Shown piece by piece: positions 56,621 through 64,000 of a stretch of DNA of 64,000 nt. Position 1 is the first letter of the stretch, and each line of letters begins with the position of its first letter. The position numbers and the translations under genes are program-made. The stretch comes from Anaerobacillus sp. CMMVII (GTDB lineage Bacteria > Bacillota > Bacilli > Bacillales > Anaerobacillaceae). The notes under the pieces were generated by a model. It was not told the origin of the DNA. It did no database searches and saw nothing but the letters and a program-made list of their open reading frames with translations. The stretch covers positions 58,800 through 122,799 of the forward strand of contig NZ_JACEHK010000018.1 in the NCBI RefSeq assembly GCF_025377685.1, read 5' to 3'.

Positions 56621-57070
56621 TCAATGCATATGGGTTTTGGGTCTTTCATCTGGGCTAGCTAGTATTTTCTCTACATCAACATCATCCCCAATAACTAGTT
56701 GATGTTTTTCCATTCGATGCATACCGTTTGCTGTTACATGATAAAAAACGTAGTATACACCTTCTTCAGTAGCACTCCATGATACCTCATAAATCCCGTC
56801 ACCTTTAGCAACCCCATCAAGGGAGCGATAAGTTTCGGGATGTCCATGTTGCCAAATTTCAAAAACGACCTCTTCAGCATCTGAAACTGTTTTTTCATTT
56901 TGAGTAACGATTACTTGAGTCACAATCTCTTTGTTTACTTCCAATTCTGTAAGTGGTATTAGCTCTACCTCAATCGGATCTAAAAAGTTCATTTCACTTT
57001 GATGGTCATTATGACCACAAGCGATAAGAAAGAAGAGCAAAAATATACTAAAAACCAAGGTCTTTTTCAT
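56621..57070 (-). CDS. YtkA/FixH-like lipoprotein
   Basis: 149-aa lipoprotein: signal with lipobox FFLIAC, then a YtkA-like beta-sandwich (EEVVFEIWQHGHPE, DGIYEVSWSATEEGVYYVFYHVTANGMHRME). His-rich ends (DHQ, HGHPE, KTHMH) suggest copper binding. In Bacillus such proteins accompany copper delivery to cytochrome oxidases. Last of three genes ctaG-sco-ytkA, 11 nt after sco. Confidence 0.75.
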   Translation of the reverse strand: MKKTLVFSIFLLFFLIACGHNDHQSEMNFLDPIEVELIPLTELEVNKEIVTQVIVTQNEKTVSDAEEVVFEIWQHGHPETYRSLDGVAKGDGIYEVSWSATEEGVYYVFYHVTANGMHRMEKHQLVIGDDVDVEKILASPDERPKTHMH

Positions 57071-57081
57071 AATAATAACTC

Positions 57082-57693
57082 CTAACGGACAGTAGACTTT
57101 AAGTCTTTTATAATAGCTTTTGCATCAAATTCAGTATTGCCATTATAGATACGTATTACCTTACCATCTCCGTTTACTAAAAAGAAATTTACACTATGCA
57201 TAATGTCATTTGAATCAGGTATTTCTTGAATAAGTGATTTAAAAGAGTCCTTAGAAAACTGGGTAATCTCTTCTAAAGTATAACCTGTTAGAAAATTGTA
57301 ATTAGTAAAATCTGCCTCATAGGCTTCACCATATTTTTTCAATCCTTGAGGATCATCAAAATCTGGGTCCACTGTAAAAGAAACAAATTGAACATCAATC
57401 CCTTCCTCTTTAGCTTCTTCTTGGAGAGTAATCATATTCGGGGTCATCGTTTGGCAAACCGTTGGACAACTAGCAAAAATCATATTTGCAATCCAATACT
57501 GCCCCTGTAAATCGGAAGATCCGAAAGGCCTTCCATCCTGATTAGTATATTGAAAATCAGTGACATTCCAATCAGCTTCTGTTAGATCTACAATACCTTT
57601 TTGATTCTTTGTTTCCGGAGAACCGTATAAAAATCCACAGCTCGATAAAATCACAAGAACACTTAGGAACAATAAACTTTTAACTATTTTCAT
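57082..57693 (-). CDS. SCO1/SenC-type copper chaperone lipoprotein
   Basis: 203-aa membrane-attached protein: lipobox LVILSSC, thioredoxin-like SCO domain with the copper-binding CPTVC (ASCPTVCQTMTPNM) and the conserved histidine in NDIMHSVNFFLVN. Delivers copper to the CuA centre of cytochrome oxidases. Starts 13 nt after ctaG; the ribosome binding site is weak, suggesting coupling. GTG 57702 is an alternative start. Confidence 0.88.
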   Translation of the reverse strand: MKIVKSLLFLSVLVILSSCGFLYGSPETKNQKGIVDLTEADWNVTDFQYTNQDGRPFGSSDLQGQYWIANMIFASCPTVCQTMTPNMITLQEEAKEEGIDVQFVSFTVDPDFDDPQGLKKYGEAYEADFTNYNFLTGYTLEEITQFSKDSFKSLIQEIPDSNDIMHSVNFFLVNGDGKVIRIYNGNTEFDAKAIIKDLKSTVR

Positions 57694-57706
57694 TGCTATC
57701 ACCAAC

Positions 57707-58621
57707 TTATTTAATTTCTGGGTTCATCATCTCAAAATTTGGGATAATGACCTTTTTTCGATCTCTTTTCATCCATTGCTTGAATGTATAACCGATTGCG
57801 ATTCCATAAACTAGTTCTTGAGTGACCTTCATAATCGCCCCACCAAATTGTTGGTCATGATGTGGAGTTAGCCAGGTTAGTGAATTTTGTCCAGAAAATA
57901 ATTCAAATGGAACGTCCGCACCTGGTGGTAAACAGTAACTCATCGCAATTGCCCATGTACCTACATCTGTATATGTTGCATAAAGAGGGCCGCCCGCAAA
58001 AATAACCAACACACAGGCTGGCGTAAATAATACGCCACTTGCAAACATATAGCCGATTTTCTTTAATTCTGTTAGCTGTCCTTCTTGTTTCGGAAAAACT
58101 GGCGTGATATGCCACCACATTAAGAAAGCTGCTAACAACATCCCAAGTTGATAAATATTATGGGCACCATTATTTGTCATCAATCGGTCAAACGTGAATG
58201 GTAAATGATAAAAAGAAAACATTGCATTAAATAGAATTAATCCCATTAACGGTTTGCCAAGGATTTTAAATGGCACTCTTAACAGAGCAAATCTGCCAAG
58301 AAACGTGAAAAACCAATGAGGAATTCCAAGTAAAAGTAATGGTGGGGCAATTAAATAAACAATTGCCATTGAGAACATATGCATACTCAGCATTAAGTGA
58401 CCGAGAACATAAAGAGGCCCACCGAAGCCAAAATATACAGCAATTAAACCAAAATGAAAATATACTTTCTTCTTCGTTGCTACTTCTTCACTATGTTGAA
58501 ATTTATATCTTAGCGGGCCAGTAAGAAGAAAGTATAGTCCACTTATTAACAGTAAAATAAAAATTAATTCCGGTGTCCAAATAGTCCGGAATGTAAATGA
58601 AGTAAAAAATTGTTCGATCAT
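57707..58621 (-). CDS. ctaG: cytochrome c oxidase assembly factor CtaG (caa3)
   Basis: 304-aa membrane protein with about seven helices. HFGLIAVYFGFGGPLYVLGH, MLSMHMFSMAIVYLIAPPLLLLG and PVFPKQEGQLTELKK are CtaG-family segments with conserved histidines for metal handling. Required for caa3 oxidase assembly in Bacillus, so the organism also respires oxygen. First gene of the operon; ATG after GGAGG. Confidence 0.9.
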   Translation of the reverse strand: MIEQFFTSFTFRTIWTPELIFILLLISGLYFLLTGPLRYKFQHSEEVATKKKVYFHFGLIAVYFGFGGPLYVLGHLMLSMHMFSMAIVYLIAPPLLLLGIPHWFFTFLGRFALLRVPFKILGKPLMGLILFNAMFSFYHLPFTFDRLMTNNGAHNIYQLGMLLAAFLMWWHITPVFPKQEGQLTELKKIGYMFASGVLFTPACVLVIFAGGPLYATYTDVGTWAIAMSYCLPPGADVPFELFSGQNSLTWLTPHHDQQFGGAIMKVTQELVYGIAIGYTFKQWMKRDRKKVIIPNFEMMNPEIK

Positions 58622-58834
58622 TGTTTTCCTCCTTATACAATTATTTACGGAGTATATTTCGATAATACTATATTAGTTATAACATGAATACAACTGGAAT
58701 TGTATTAATATGTTTTGGTAATTCACTAAGCAATGTGTACGAGCCTCCCTGGTCACAGTCACATATTTAGACAACCTCTACACTTCCATGTAAAATAACA
58801 TACGTTACCAAACTGCAAAGAAAAGGAGGACCTT

Positions 58835-59647
58835 ATGAAGCAACATTTAATTGCCCTTGATTTAGATGGGACATTACTAACAGATGATAAAAGCATCTCA
58901 GTTCGAAACAAACAAGCAATTCAAAAAGTGCGGGAAATGGGACATATTGTTTGTATTGCAACTGGAAGACCATATCGTGCCAGCCAAATGTACTATGAAG
59001 AATTAAGTCTTACCACACCAATTGTTAACTTTAATGGGGCCTTCACCCATCACCCGCGACATAAGGATTTTGGCTATTACCACTCTCCTTTGGAGCTTGA
59101 TACGGCTAAAACAATTATTGAAACTTGTGAAGCCTTTAATGTAAAAAATATCATGGTTGAGGTTATTGATGATTTCTATTTGCGATATTATGATGAAGTT
59201 CTGATTGAAACCTTTAGTATGGGAGAATCTCCTGTTAGATTTGGGAACCTTCACCATATACTAACCGAAAATCCAACATCTATTTTAATCCATCCAGAAG
59301 ATAACCATGTTGCACAACTCAAAGCGTTACTCAAAGAAGCTCATGCTGAGGTAATTGACCAACGTGTATGGGGTGCTCCTTGGCAAGTAATTGAAATTGT
59401 GAAAGCTGGACTTAATAAAGCGATTGGTTTACAAAAAATTGCTGATTATTATTCCATTCCAAAAGAAAGAATTATTGCATTTGGTGATGAAGATAATGAC
59501 TTGGAAATGATTGAATATGCAGGAATTGGCGTTGCAATGGAAAATGCAATTCCACAATTAAAAAATATTGCCAACAAAATAACACAAACGAATGAAAATG
59601 ATGGCATTGCAAATTTTTTAGAGGACTACCTAAACCTTAAGCTTTAG
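58835..59647 (+). CDS. Cof-type HAD-superfamily phosphatase
   Basis: 270 aa. HAD motif I DLDGTLLTDD (catalytic Asp pair), motif II IATGRPY, motif III lysine GLNKAIGLQ and motif IV FGDEDNDLEMIEYAG, with the C2B cap between. Cytoplasmic sugar-phosphate or nucleotide phosphatase, resembling B. subtilis YitU. Start ATG after AAAGGAGG. Followed by two small genes on the same strand. Confidence 0.88.
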   Translation: MKQHLIALDLDGTLLTDDKSISVRNKQAIQKVREMGHIVCIATGRPYRASQMYYEELSLTTPIVNFNGAFTHHPRHKDFGYYHSPLELDTAKTIIETCEAFNVKNIMVEVIDDFYLRYYDEVLIETFSMGESPVRFGNLHHILTENPTSILIHPEDNHVAQLKALLKEAHAEVIDQRVWGAPWQVIEIVKAGLNKAIGLQKIADYYSIPKERIIAFGDEDNDLEMIEYAGIGVAMENAIPQLKNIANKITQTNENDGIANFLEDYLNLKL

Positions 59648-59732
59648 CAACATGTAAAAATTAACCTGAGTAGTTTTATCGCATTTTACAAAAAATAAGC
59701 TCGTATCTTTCTATCAAAAGGAGAGAATTATT

Positions 59733-59867
59733 ATGAGCAAAAAGTCGAAATCTAAACGTTTTGTCCAACAAGGAAAAGATGCTGTTCAACCTGCTAATGA
59801 GCGCGAACGTAATGTGACTACTATGGACGAAGCAGAAAATAAGAACATTACTAAAGGTGGTTGCTAG
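59733..59867 (+). CDS. small hydrophilic protein, 44 aa
   Basis: ATG behind AAAAGGAGAG, and its stop is 1 nt before the DUF3813 start, so the two are coupled. Product starts MSKKSKSKRFVQQGKDAVQP and ends NITKGGC; hydrophilic, Lys-rich at the N terminus, with one terminal cysteine. Its size and composition recall small spore-associated proteins of Bacillus, but no family is recognised. Confidence 0.6.
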   Translation: MSKKSKSKRFVQQGKDAVQPANERERNVTTMDEAENKNITKGGC

Positions 59868-59868
59868 T

Positions 59869-60099
59869 ATGGGAAATCGTTTATTTCAACAAGCAAGATC
59901 CCGAACAGAGCAAGCAGAAGAGATGGTCAGAAACGCTACCACACCTGAACAGTTAGCTCTAGCCACGGAAGAAATAGCAAAAGCAAAAAATGATCTTTCT
60001 TCCGCTTTTGCGAATTCAACAACGGCTGAAAAAATGCAGCTTACAGAGCTTCAACAACAAATTGATCAGTTGGAAAGTGACCTTCCTGAATACCGCTAA
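59869..60099 (+). CDS. DUF3813 family protein
   Basis: A 76-aa helical protein beginning MGNRLFQQARSRTEQAEEMV with a heptad-like pattern through LQQQIDQLESDL, matching the DUF3813 family found beside HAD phosphatase genes in Bacillus. Function unknown. The ATG follows AAAGGTGG in the preceding small gene. Confidence 0.75.
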   Translation: MGNRLFQQARSRTEQAEEMVRNATTPEQLALATEEIAKAKNDLSSAFANSTTAEKMQLTELQQQIDQLESDLPEYR

Positions 60100-60129
60100 A
60101 ACAAGCTGGATAACGTACAGTTAAACATG

Positions 60130-60225
60130 CATTCTAAAAAAATAGGCTGATCCCTAAAGGTTATGCAATAGACATGTATCTTCGTCTGCTGCATTGAGCC
60201 TTATGGGAACAGTCTCTTTTTTAAT
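60130..60225 (+). terminator. imperfect long hairpin terminator
   Basis: GGCTGATCCCTAAAGG-TTATGCAAT pairs imperfectly with TGCATTGAGCCTTATGGGAACAGTC, followed by TCTTTTTT. Confidence 0.5.
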
Positions 60226-60261
60226 ATTATTTGTACATTTACTATTTTTGGTTTACGATAA

Positions 60262-60375
60262 ATTTATGTATGTGAGTGAATTTCATATTTACCTTAACAA
60301 GCTACTTATCTGCATATAGTACATAAGCGAAAATAATGAATGATGAAATTCATTATTGTAACATTTTCTGTTATG
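60262..60375 (+). repeat. dispersed repeat family D
   Basis: GTGAGTGAATTTCATATTTACC, CTTAAC-AGCTA, and GCGAAAATAATGAATGATGA then AATTCATTATTG. Matches 20750-20880 in the same orientation and 62196-62301 inverted, each with a different middle. Confidence 0.65.
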
Positions 60376-60410
60376 ATTAATTTTTGATTAACGCAACTAT
60401 TATTTAAAAA

Positions 60411-60610
60411 CAAGGCTGTTTTCGTAAACTTTGTTGCTTTTAGGTCGTCATCTGAGAATAAATAAGCTTTTTTGGACAATTTTATTTGTCCCAATGGCTT
60501 ATTTATTCTCAAAAGCGTGAACTTTTCTTACTCAATTTATTGAGTGATATCTTCATCTAAGGAATTTTTCCAATTATTTTGCGTTAAAAAGCCACATTGT
60601 TTACGAAAAA
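60411..60610 (+). repeat. family C element with terminal and internal inverted repeats
   Basis: Ends TTTTCGTAAAC-TTTGTTGCTTTT and AAAAAGCCACATTGTTTACGAAAA are inverted repeats. Inside, GAGAATAAATAAGC/GCTTATTTATTCTC (60454-60510) forms a 14-bp stem extended by GGACAA/TTGTCC. No reading frame. Together with the family D copy it fills the gap 60100-60668. Confidence 0.7.
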
Positions 60611-60668
60611 ATAATACAAAAAAGCCTTAGCAATAAATATAAGCTTTGTAATTTAGGAGGTCATTAAC

Positions 60669-61124
60669 GTGGAAGTTTTTTTGGTAGAAAACAATGCCGA
60701 TCAAATCTTAAGGGAAAAAATTGCGCAACTTATGATGGGGCAAATGGAAGCCATCGGTGACAGCAATGCATATTCTAGCCTTATTACAGCTATTGATTTA
60801 GCATTAGTTGAAGGTTCATCTGCTAAAATGTTCGCGGTTAAAGAGAATGACCTAATTATTGGTCTTGCCTTTTTCAATATTGGCATTAGTTTAGAGAAAG
60901 GTGGATATTATATTTGGTTAAATGATCTCTATGTACATAAAGAATACCGCCAAAAAGGGATCGCCAAGAAACTCTTACTACATACAATGTTTTGGGCAGA
61001 ACAAAACAATCTGAAAGGTATTGAACTTGAAACAGGAGTAAATAATATTGCAACAAAACGTTTATATAATTCCTTTGGTTTCTATGACATTGTTTCTAAA
61101 AGATATGGACTTGACATAAATTAG
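60669..61124 (+). CDS. GNAT family N-acetyltransferase
   Basis: 151-aa acetyltransferase. Acetyl-CoA motif RQKGIAKKLLLHTM preceded by the strand WLNDLYVHKEY, and the C-terminal GNAT segment IELETGVNNIATKRLYNSFGFYDI. Cytoplasmic; substrate unknown. Start GTG with AGGAGG at 8 nt. Ends at a strong terminator. Confidence 0.85.
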   Translation: MEVFLVENNADQILREKIAQLMMGQMEAIGDSNAYSSLITAIDLALVEGSSAKMFAVKENDLIIGLAFFNIGISLEKGGYYIWLNDLYVHKEYRQKGIAKKLLLHTMFWAEQNNLKGIELETGVNNIATKRLYNSFGFYDIVSKRYGLDIN

Positions 61125-61185
61125 GTTTTCAAAGATATATTTTAGATGATGTAGATGAATTTTGTAGAAAAATAACTTTCCTATT

Positions 61186-61214
61186 AGATGCTTACAAGTA
61201 AGCGTCTTTTTTTT
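61186..61214 (+). terminator. intrinsic terminator
   Basis: AGATGCTTAC/GTAAGCGTCT, 2-nt loop, followed by TTTTTTT. Confidence 0.9.
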
Positions 61215-61339
61215 ATTTGCTTCCCCTTTTGTTTTTCGGAAATTCTCTGCCTAATTTAGACATTTTTACTTCTTTTCAAACCGTCCCCTTCATACGATAT
61301 AAAAAAAGCTTCTGACTTTCGTAAGTAAGGAGGGTTCCG

Positions 61340-61939
61340 ATGGTTCCACATTTTTTTGAAGCTGAATTCCATGATTTACGTGTTGAATTGTCAAAGCAAT
61401 CACTCCAACAATTTATTAACAAAATGATGGAATATAAGTGCTCCCTTTATTGGCGCTATAACGACGATATCATTTATTTAATTGTAGATACAAACCAATC
61501 AATCCACGAAATCCCTTTTAAGAAGAACGGAACAAAACTTACAATTGACGTTGATTGCCTAAAGGTGAGTGAAGAATTAGTTGCGAAAGCATTAGAATTA
61601 GTATTAACAGAATATCAAGGAAGCGGGTTTATTAAGACTTACACCGACGGTCCTCAATATATCACATTTTTTAAAGACGGTATCATCCAGTCCATTACTG
61701 AAATTAATGGAGGTGAGAAGATCGTTATGAATCAATATGGGGCTATTGTGGAGTACCAGGACTTTGACCATGACCTTGACCCAGAAACGATTATTAACAT
61801 TATAAACATGGAAATTGACTATACTTTAATGGAATTACACGAATTAATACAAGTGCCAAATAATCAGGAAATCAGGAAAAAAAAACAAAGACTCAGAAGT
61901 CTTTTAAAAAGAAAAAATGAGATTGAACAGTTACTTTAG
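61340..61939 (+). CDS. hypothetical protein, 199 aa
   Basis: A soluble protein with no signal or membrane helix. The first 140 residues alternate beta strands and short helices (CSLYWRYNDDIIYLIVDTN, GPQYITFFKDGIIQSITEING). The C terminus is a basic coiled-coil-like helix (NQEIRKKKQRLRSLLKRKNEIEQLL), which may bind nucleic acid or a partner. I do not recognise a family. Start ATG or nearby with AAGGAGGG. Stands alone. Confidence 0.65.
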   Translation: MVPHFFEAEFHDLRVELSKQSLQQFINKMMEYKCSLYWRYNDDIIYLIVDTNQSIHEIPFKKNGTKLTIDVDCLKVSEELVAKALELVLTEYQGSGFIKTYTDGPQYITFFKDGIIQSITEINGGEKIVMNQYGAIVEYQDFDHDLDPETIINIINMEIDYTLMELHELIQVPNNQEIRKKKQRLRSLLKRKNEIEQLL

Positions 61940-62069
61940 TAGTGAAGAGTAATTTTTAGTACAGATTTTTTCTAAAAGATTGTTGCTATTAAATTTTTGG
62001 AACGTAGCCAAGCGAACGCTTAGCTCTTCACGTTTAACGTGAAGTTTTTGAGAAAAATGAGTTAAAAAA

Positions 62070-62100
62070 GAGACATATCCCAAATGACAGGATATATCTC
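62070..62100 (-). terminator. hairpin, likely terminator of the RND gene
   Basis: GAGACATATCC/GGATATATCTC, one mismatch; minus strand continues with TTTTTTAAC. Confidence 0.55.
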
Positions 62101-62150
62101 AAAAATAAAAATTGAAAAACCACTTCCTATTATACTACAGAACAGAAGAA

Positions 62151-62186
62151 AAGTTAGCTAGGTAATATTACCAGCTAACTTTTTTC
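62151..62186 (+). terminator. intrinsic terminator
   Basis: AAGTTAGCT (62151-62159) with AGCTAACTT (62173-62181) and GGTAAT/ATTACC inside, followed by TTTTCT on the plus strand; serves the gene at 61340-61939 and may also act on the RND gene. Confidence 0.75.
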
Positions 62187-62195
62187 TCCTTACTT

Positions 62196-62301
62196 TAATG
62201 AATTTCATAATTCATTATAAATGTAGTTTCGTAGGAACCATTCGCAACTACATTTAGTTTGATATAGCTCGGTTAAGGTAAATATGACATTCACTCACTT
62301 A
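62196..62301 (-). repeat. dispersed repeat family D, inverted copy
   Basis: Read on the minus strand: GTGAGTGAATGTCATATTTACC, CTTAACCGAGCTATATC, AACTAAATGTAGTTGCGAATGG, then ATGAATTATGAAATTCATT. The TGA stop of the RND gene is the first TGA of this repeat. Confidence 0.65.
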
Positions 62302-64000
62302 AGTCCAATCTTTTTGTTTCTATAAATGGCAGTATAAAATGCTGGTACAAGTATTACTGTAAAGATAGTTGAAAATAGTAAACCAGATATGATGGAGATA
62401 GCCAAAGGTTTAAATAAAACATCACCGCTAAAAGCAATTGGTACTAAAGCAGCAATAGCTGTGAATGCAGTTAACAAAATTGGTCGTAACCGCGCTTGCC
62501 CTGCCTCCATTACTGCCTCATTTAAATTTTTTCCATCTCTTAATCTTTGTTCAATGAATTCAATCAATACGATCGAATTTCTAACGACAATTCCTGCTAG
62601 CGAAACAATTCCCATCATCGCCATAAAACCTATCCCTACTTGAGTGATAAATAGACCTAAAACAGCCCCAGAAATCGCCAAATAGACCGTACTCATTACT
62701 AAGAGTGGTGTAACTAATGAATAGAACTGAATAGCCATTACTATATAAATAAGAAAAATGACAATAAAAAATAATTTTGTAATCTCAATAAAGAAATCTG
62801 TTCGAGCTTCGGTTTCTCCGCCAACTACAATCGAATAACCTTCCTGTAAATTCACCTCCGATATTATCTCCTGTATTTTTCCTTCTAATGCGGCTTTTTC
62901 CTCTTCACCAGGATAAGCTCTAATTGTTATTGTTCTACGTCCATTTTCATGAGGGATTTTTTGAATTTGTTCTATCTCTACTTCTGTAAGTAACTGATCG
63001 AAGCTAATAAGTTCCGGTTGTCCTTCGAGTCTTTTATTAGTTGGTAAAACTAGTTTATTTAGTTCGACCTTTTCTCCTTGCTTCACCTCGTCGATTACAA
63101 CCTTCATCTCCCAATTTTTTGTTCCATCATCAAAGTTCCCTAACGGTAAACCAAGTGTAACTAAACGAATTCTTTCACTAAGTTCACGTAGTGTGAATCC
63201 ATGTTCTTCAAGGTTATTTCTTTTTGGTTCATAAATGACGGTAGGCTGTTTAGAACCAATATCATCTACAACAACAACATCTTCTTGAGCCTTCCCTACT
63301 TGCCCTTTCAATAGATTTACAATATTTAACAACTCTTCAAGCTCTGGCCCAGTAACTTTAATGGCAATAGGTGCGCCTACAGGTGGACCAGTTTCAATTG
63401 TAGTCATCTTAATCTCGGCATCTGGAAATTTCGTACGTAATTCTCCCGTCCACTTAGCAATCGTTTCATCTGCTCTTTGTTCTTCCTTAATAACCCTTAA
63501 AAGAAGTTGCCCAGTATTTTCTCCTGTTCCTGACATAACCTGCCCAAAAAGTCCCGGTAGTCCTGAACCAGTATAAATCGAAATTTCTGTGATTGCCTCA
63601 TCTTGTGCTAAAGTGTCTGCCATCTCTAGTAAATAACTATTTGTTTTCTCCATTGTGACACCTACAGGTAATACCACATCTACCGTAACCTCGGCACGAT
63701 CAGCATTCGGAAAGAAAACCAAAGGAATATATGGCACTAAACCATAAACCAACGTGCAAGCCACTAATCCAATAACACTGATTTTTATAGGTAACTTTAC
63801 AACTTTCTGCAAAATTTTGTTTCCATACCAATTAGCTAAGCGGTCAATCTGTACACCGAGGATTCCTACCTTTTCTTCTTGCTTTCGACCGCTCTTTCCT
63901 CTACGCCAACTCGTATAAATAGGTACAAGAGTTAAAGAAATAACTGTTGAGGCTATAATTGTTGTAATTAATACACTCGGTAAAGCACGTATAAAATCCC
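62295..64000 (-). CDS. RND-family efflux transporter, C-terminal part (runs off the window)
   Basis: The frame is open to the window edge, so the N-terminal part is missing; 568 codons are visible. The segment has a helix, the large extracytoplasmic loop (ADRAEVTVDVVLPVGVTMEK, GAPIAIKVTGPELEEL) and then the C-terminal helix bundle with FMAMMGIVSLAGIVVRNSIVLIEFIEQ and ARLRPILLTAFTAIAALVP, typical of AcrB/HAE1-type proton-driven pumps. In Gram-positives such pumps (SwrC/YerP type) export surfactants, fatty acids or drugs. The end of the gene is in a family D repeat. Confidence 0.9.
   Translation of the reverse strand, partial: DFIRALPSVLITTIIASTVISLTLVPIYTSWRRGKSGRKQEEKVGILGVQIDRLANWYGNKILQKVVKLPIKISVIGLVACTLVYGLVPYIPLVFFPNADRAEVTVDVVLPVGVTMEKTNSYLLEMADTLAQDEAITEISIYTGSGLPGLFGQVMSGTGENTGQLLLRVIKEEQRADETIAKWTGELRTKFPDAEIKMTTIETGPPVGAPIAIKVTGPELEELLNIVNLLKGQVGKAQEDVVVVDDIGSKQPTVIYEPKRNNLEEHGFTLRELSERIRLVTLGLPLGNFDDGTKNWEMKVVIDEVKQGEKVELNKLVLPTNKRLEGQPELISFDQLLTEVEIEQIQKIPHENGRRTITIRAYPGEEEKAALEGKIQEIISEVNLQEGYSIVVGGETEARTDFFIEITKLFFIVIFLIYIVMAIQFYSLVTPLLVMSTVYLAISGAVLGLFITQVGIGFMAMMGIVSLAGIVVRNSIVLIEFIEQRLRDGKNLNEAVMEAGQARLRPILLTAFTAIAALVPIAFSGDVLFKPLAISIISGLLFSTIFTVILVPAFYTAIYRNKKIGLK

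Overview
The window is chromosomal DNA from a low-GC, spore-former-type member of the Bacillaceae. The evidence is the gene families (YjbA, YjaZ, Med, YjzC, YwiC, LiaFSR, caa3 assembly factors), AGGAGG-type ribosome binding sites, a T-box leader, and an order of housekeeping genes that follows Bacillus subtilis: argC-argJ-argB-argD-carA-carB-argF, then yjzC, yjaU, yjaV, med, fabH, fabF, yjaZ, yjbA and trpS. Nitrate transporters, a molybdoenzyme, molybdopterin synthesis genes and [4Fe-4S] Fnr proteins indicate a facultative anaerobe that respires nitrate, in the style of Anaerobacillus or other denitrifying Bacillus. The species cannot be fixed from this sequence.

Layout. 0-6 kb: assorted genes (GNAT, DUF4015, HD, thioredoxin) and T-box-trpS. 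6-11.4 kb: yjbA, yjaZ, a frame-broken topB and a frame-broken fnr. 11.5-18 kb: liaFSR, an LCP wall-polymer ligase, fabF and fabH. 18-25 kb: small proteins, med, prfC, yjaV, yjaU, yjzC. 25-41 kb: an anaerobic-respiration island lying between yjzC and argF, which are neighbours in B. subtilis. It holds ywiC, an ArfM-like candidate, fnr, two NarK-type carriers, a cytochrome b/molybdoenzyme/4Fe-4S/Rieske operon, a TnpB element, a radical SAM/SPASM gene, an LpdD-like gene and a third Crp/Fnr regulator. 41-51 kb: the arginine operon. 51-58.6 kb: a DUF2249/NnrS-like/DUF59 operon, the moeA-mobB-moaE-moaD operon and ctaG-sco-ytkA. 58.8-64 kb: a HAD phosphatase, small proteins, a GNAT protein and the end of an RND efflux pump.

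The strongest new observation is regulatory. Eight Fnr-type boxes (TGTGA-N6-TCAC[A/T] or one or two mismatches) lie with their centres 29.5 bp (one at 30.5 bp) from the start of a -10-like hexamer, which is the class II (-41.5) geometry. Seven precede genes of the anaerobic system. The eighth faces no gene: it points to a stretch of about 270 nt ending in a near-perfect intrinsic terminator and carrying a C-rich motif, a candidate Fnr-controlled small RNA.

The intergenic regions are rich in dispersed repeats of at least four families plus short tandem words.

A caution applies to gene integrity. Twelve genes, including fabF, carA and carB, are interrupted by at least 22 single-base frameshifts, mostly missing bases in short homopolymers. 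These look like sequence errors more than decay. They are typed 'pseudogene' here only because the frame is broken as sequenced; their coordinates span the whole reconstructed gene.
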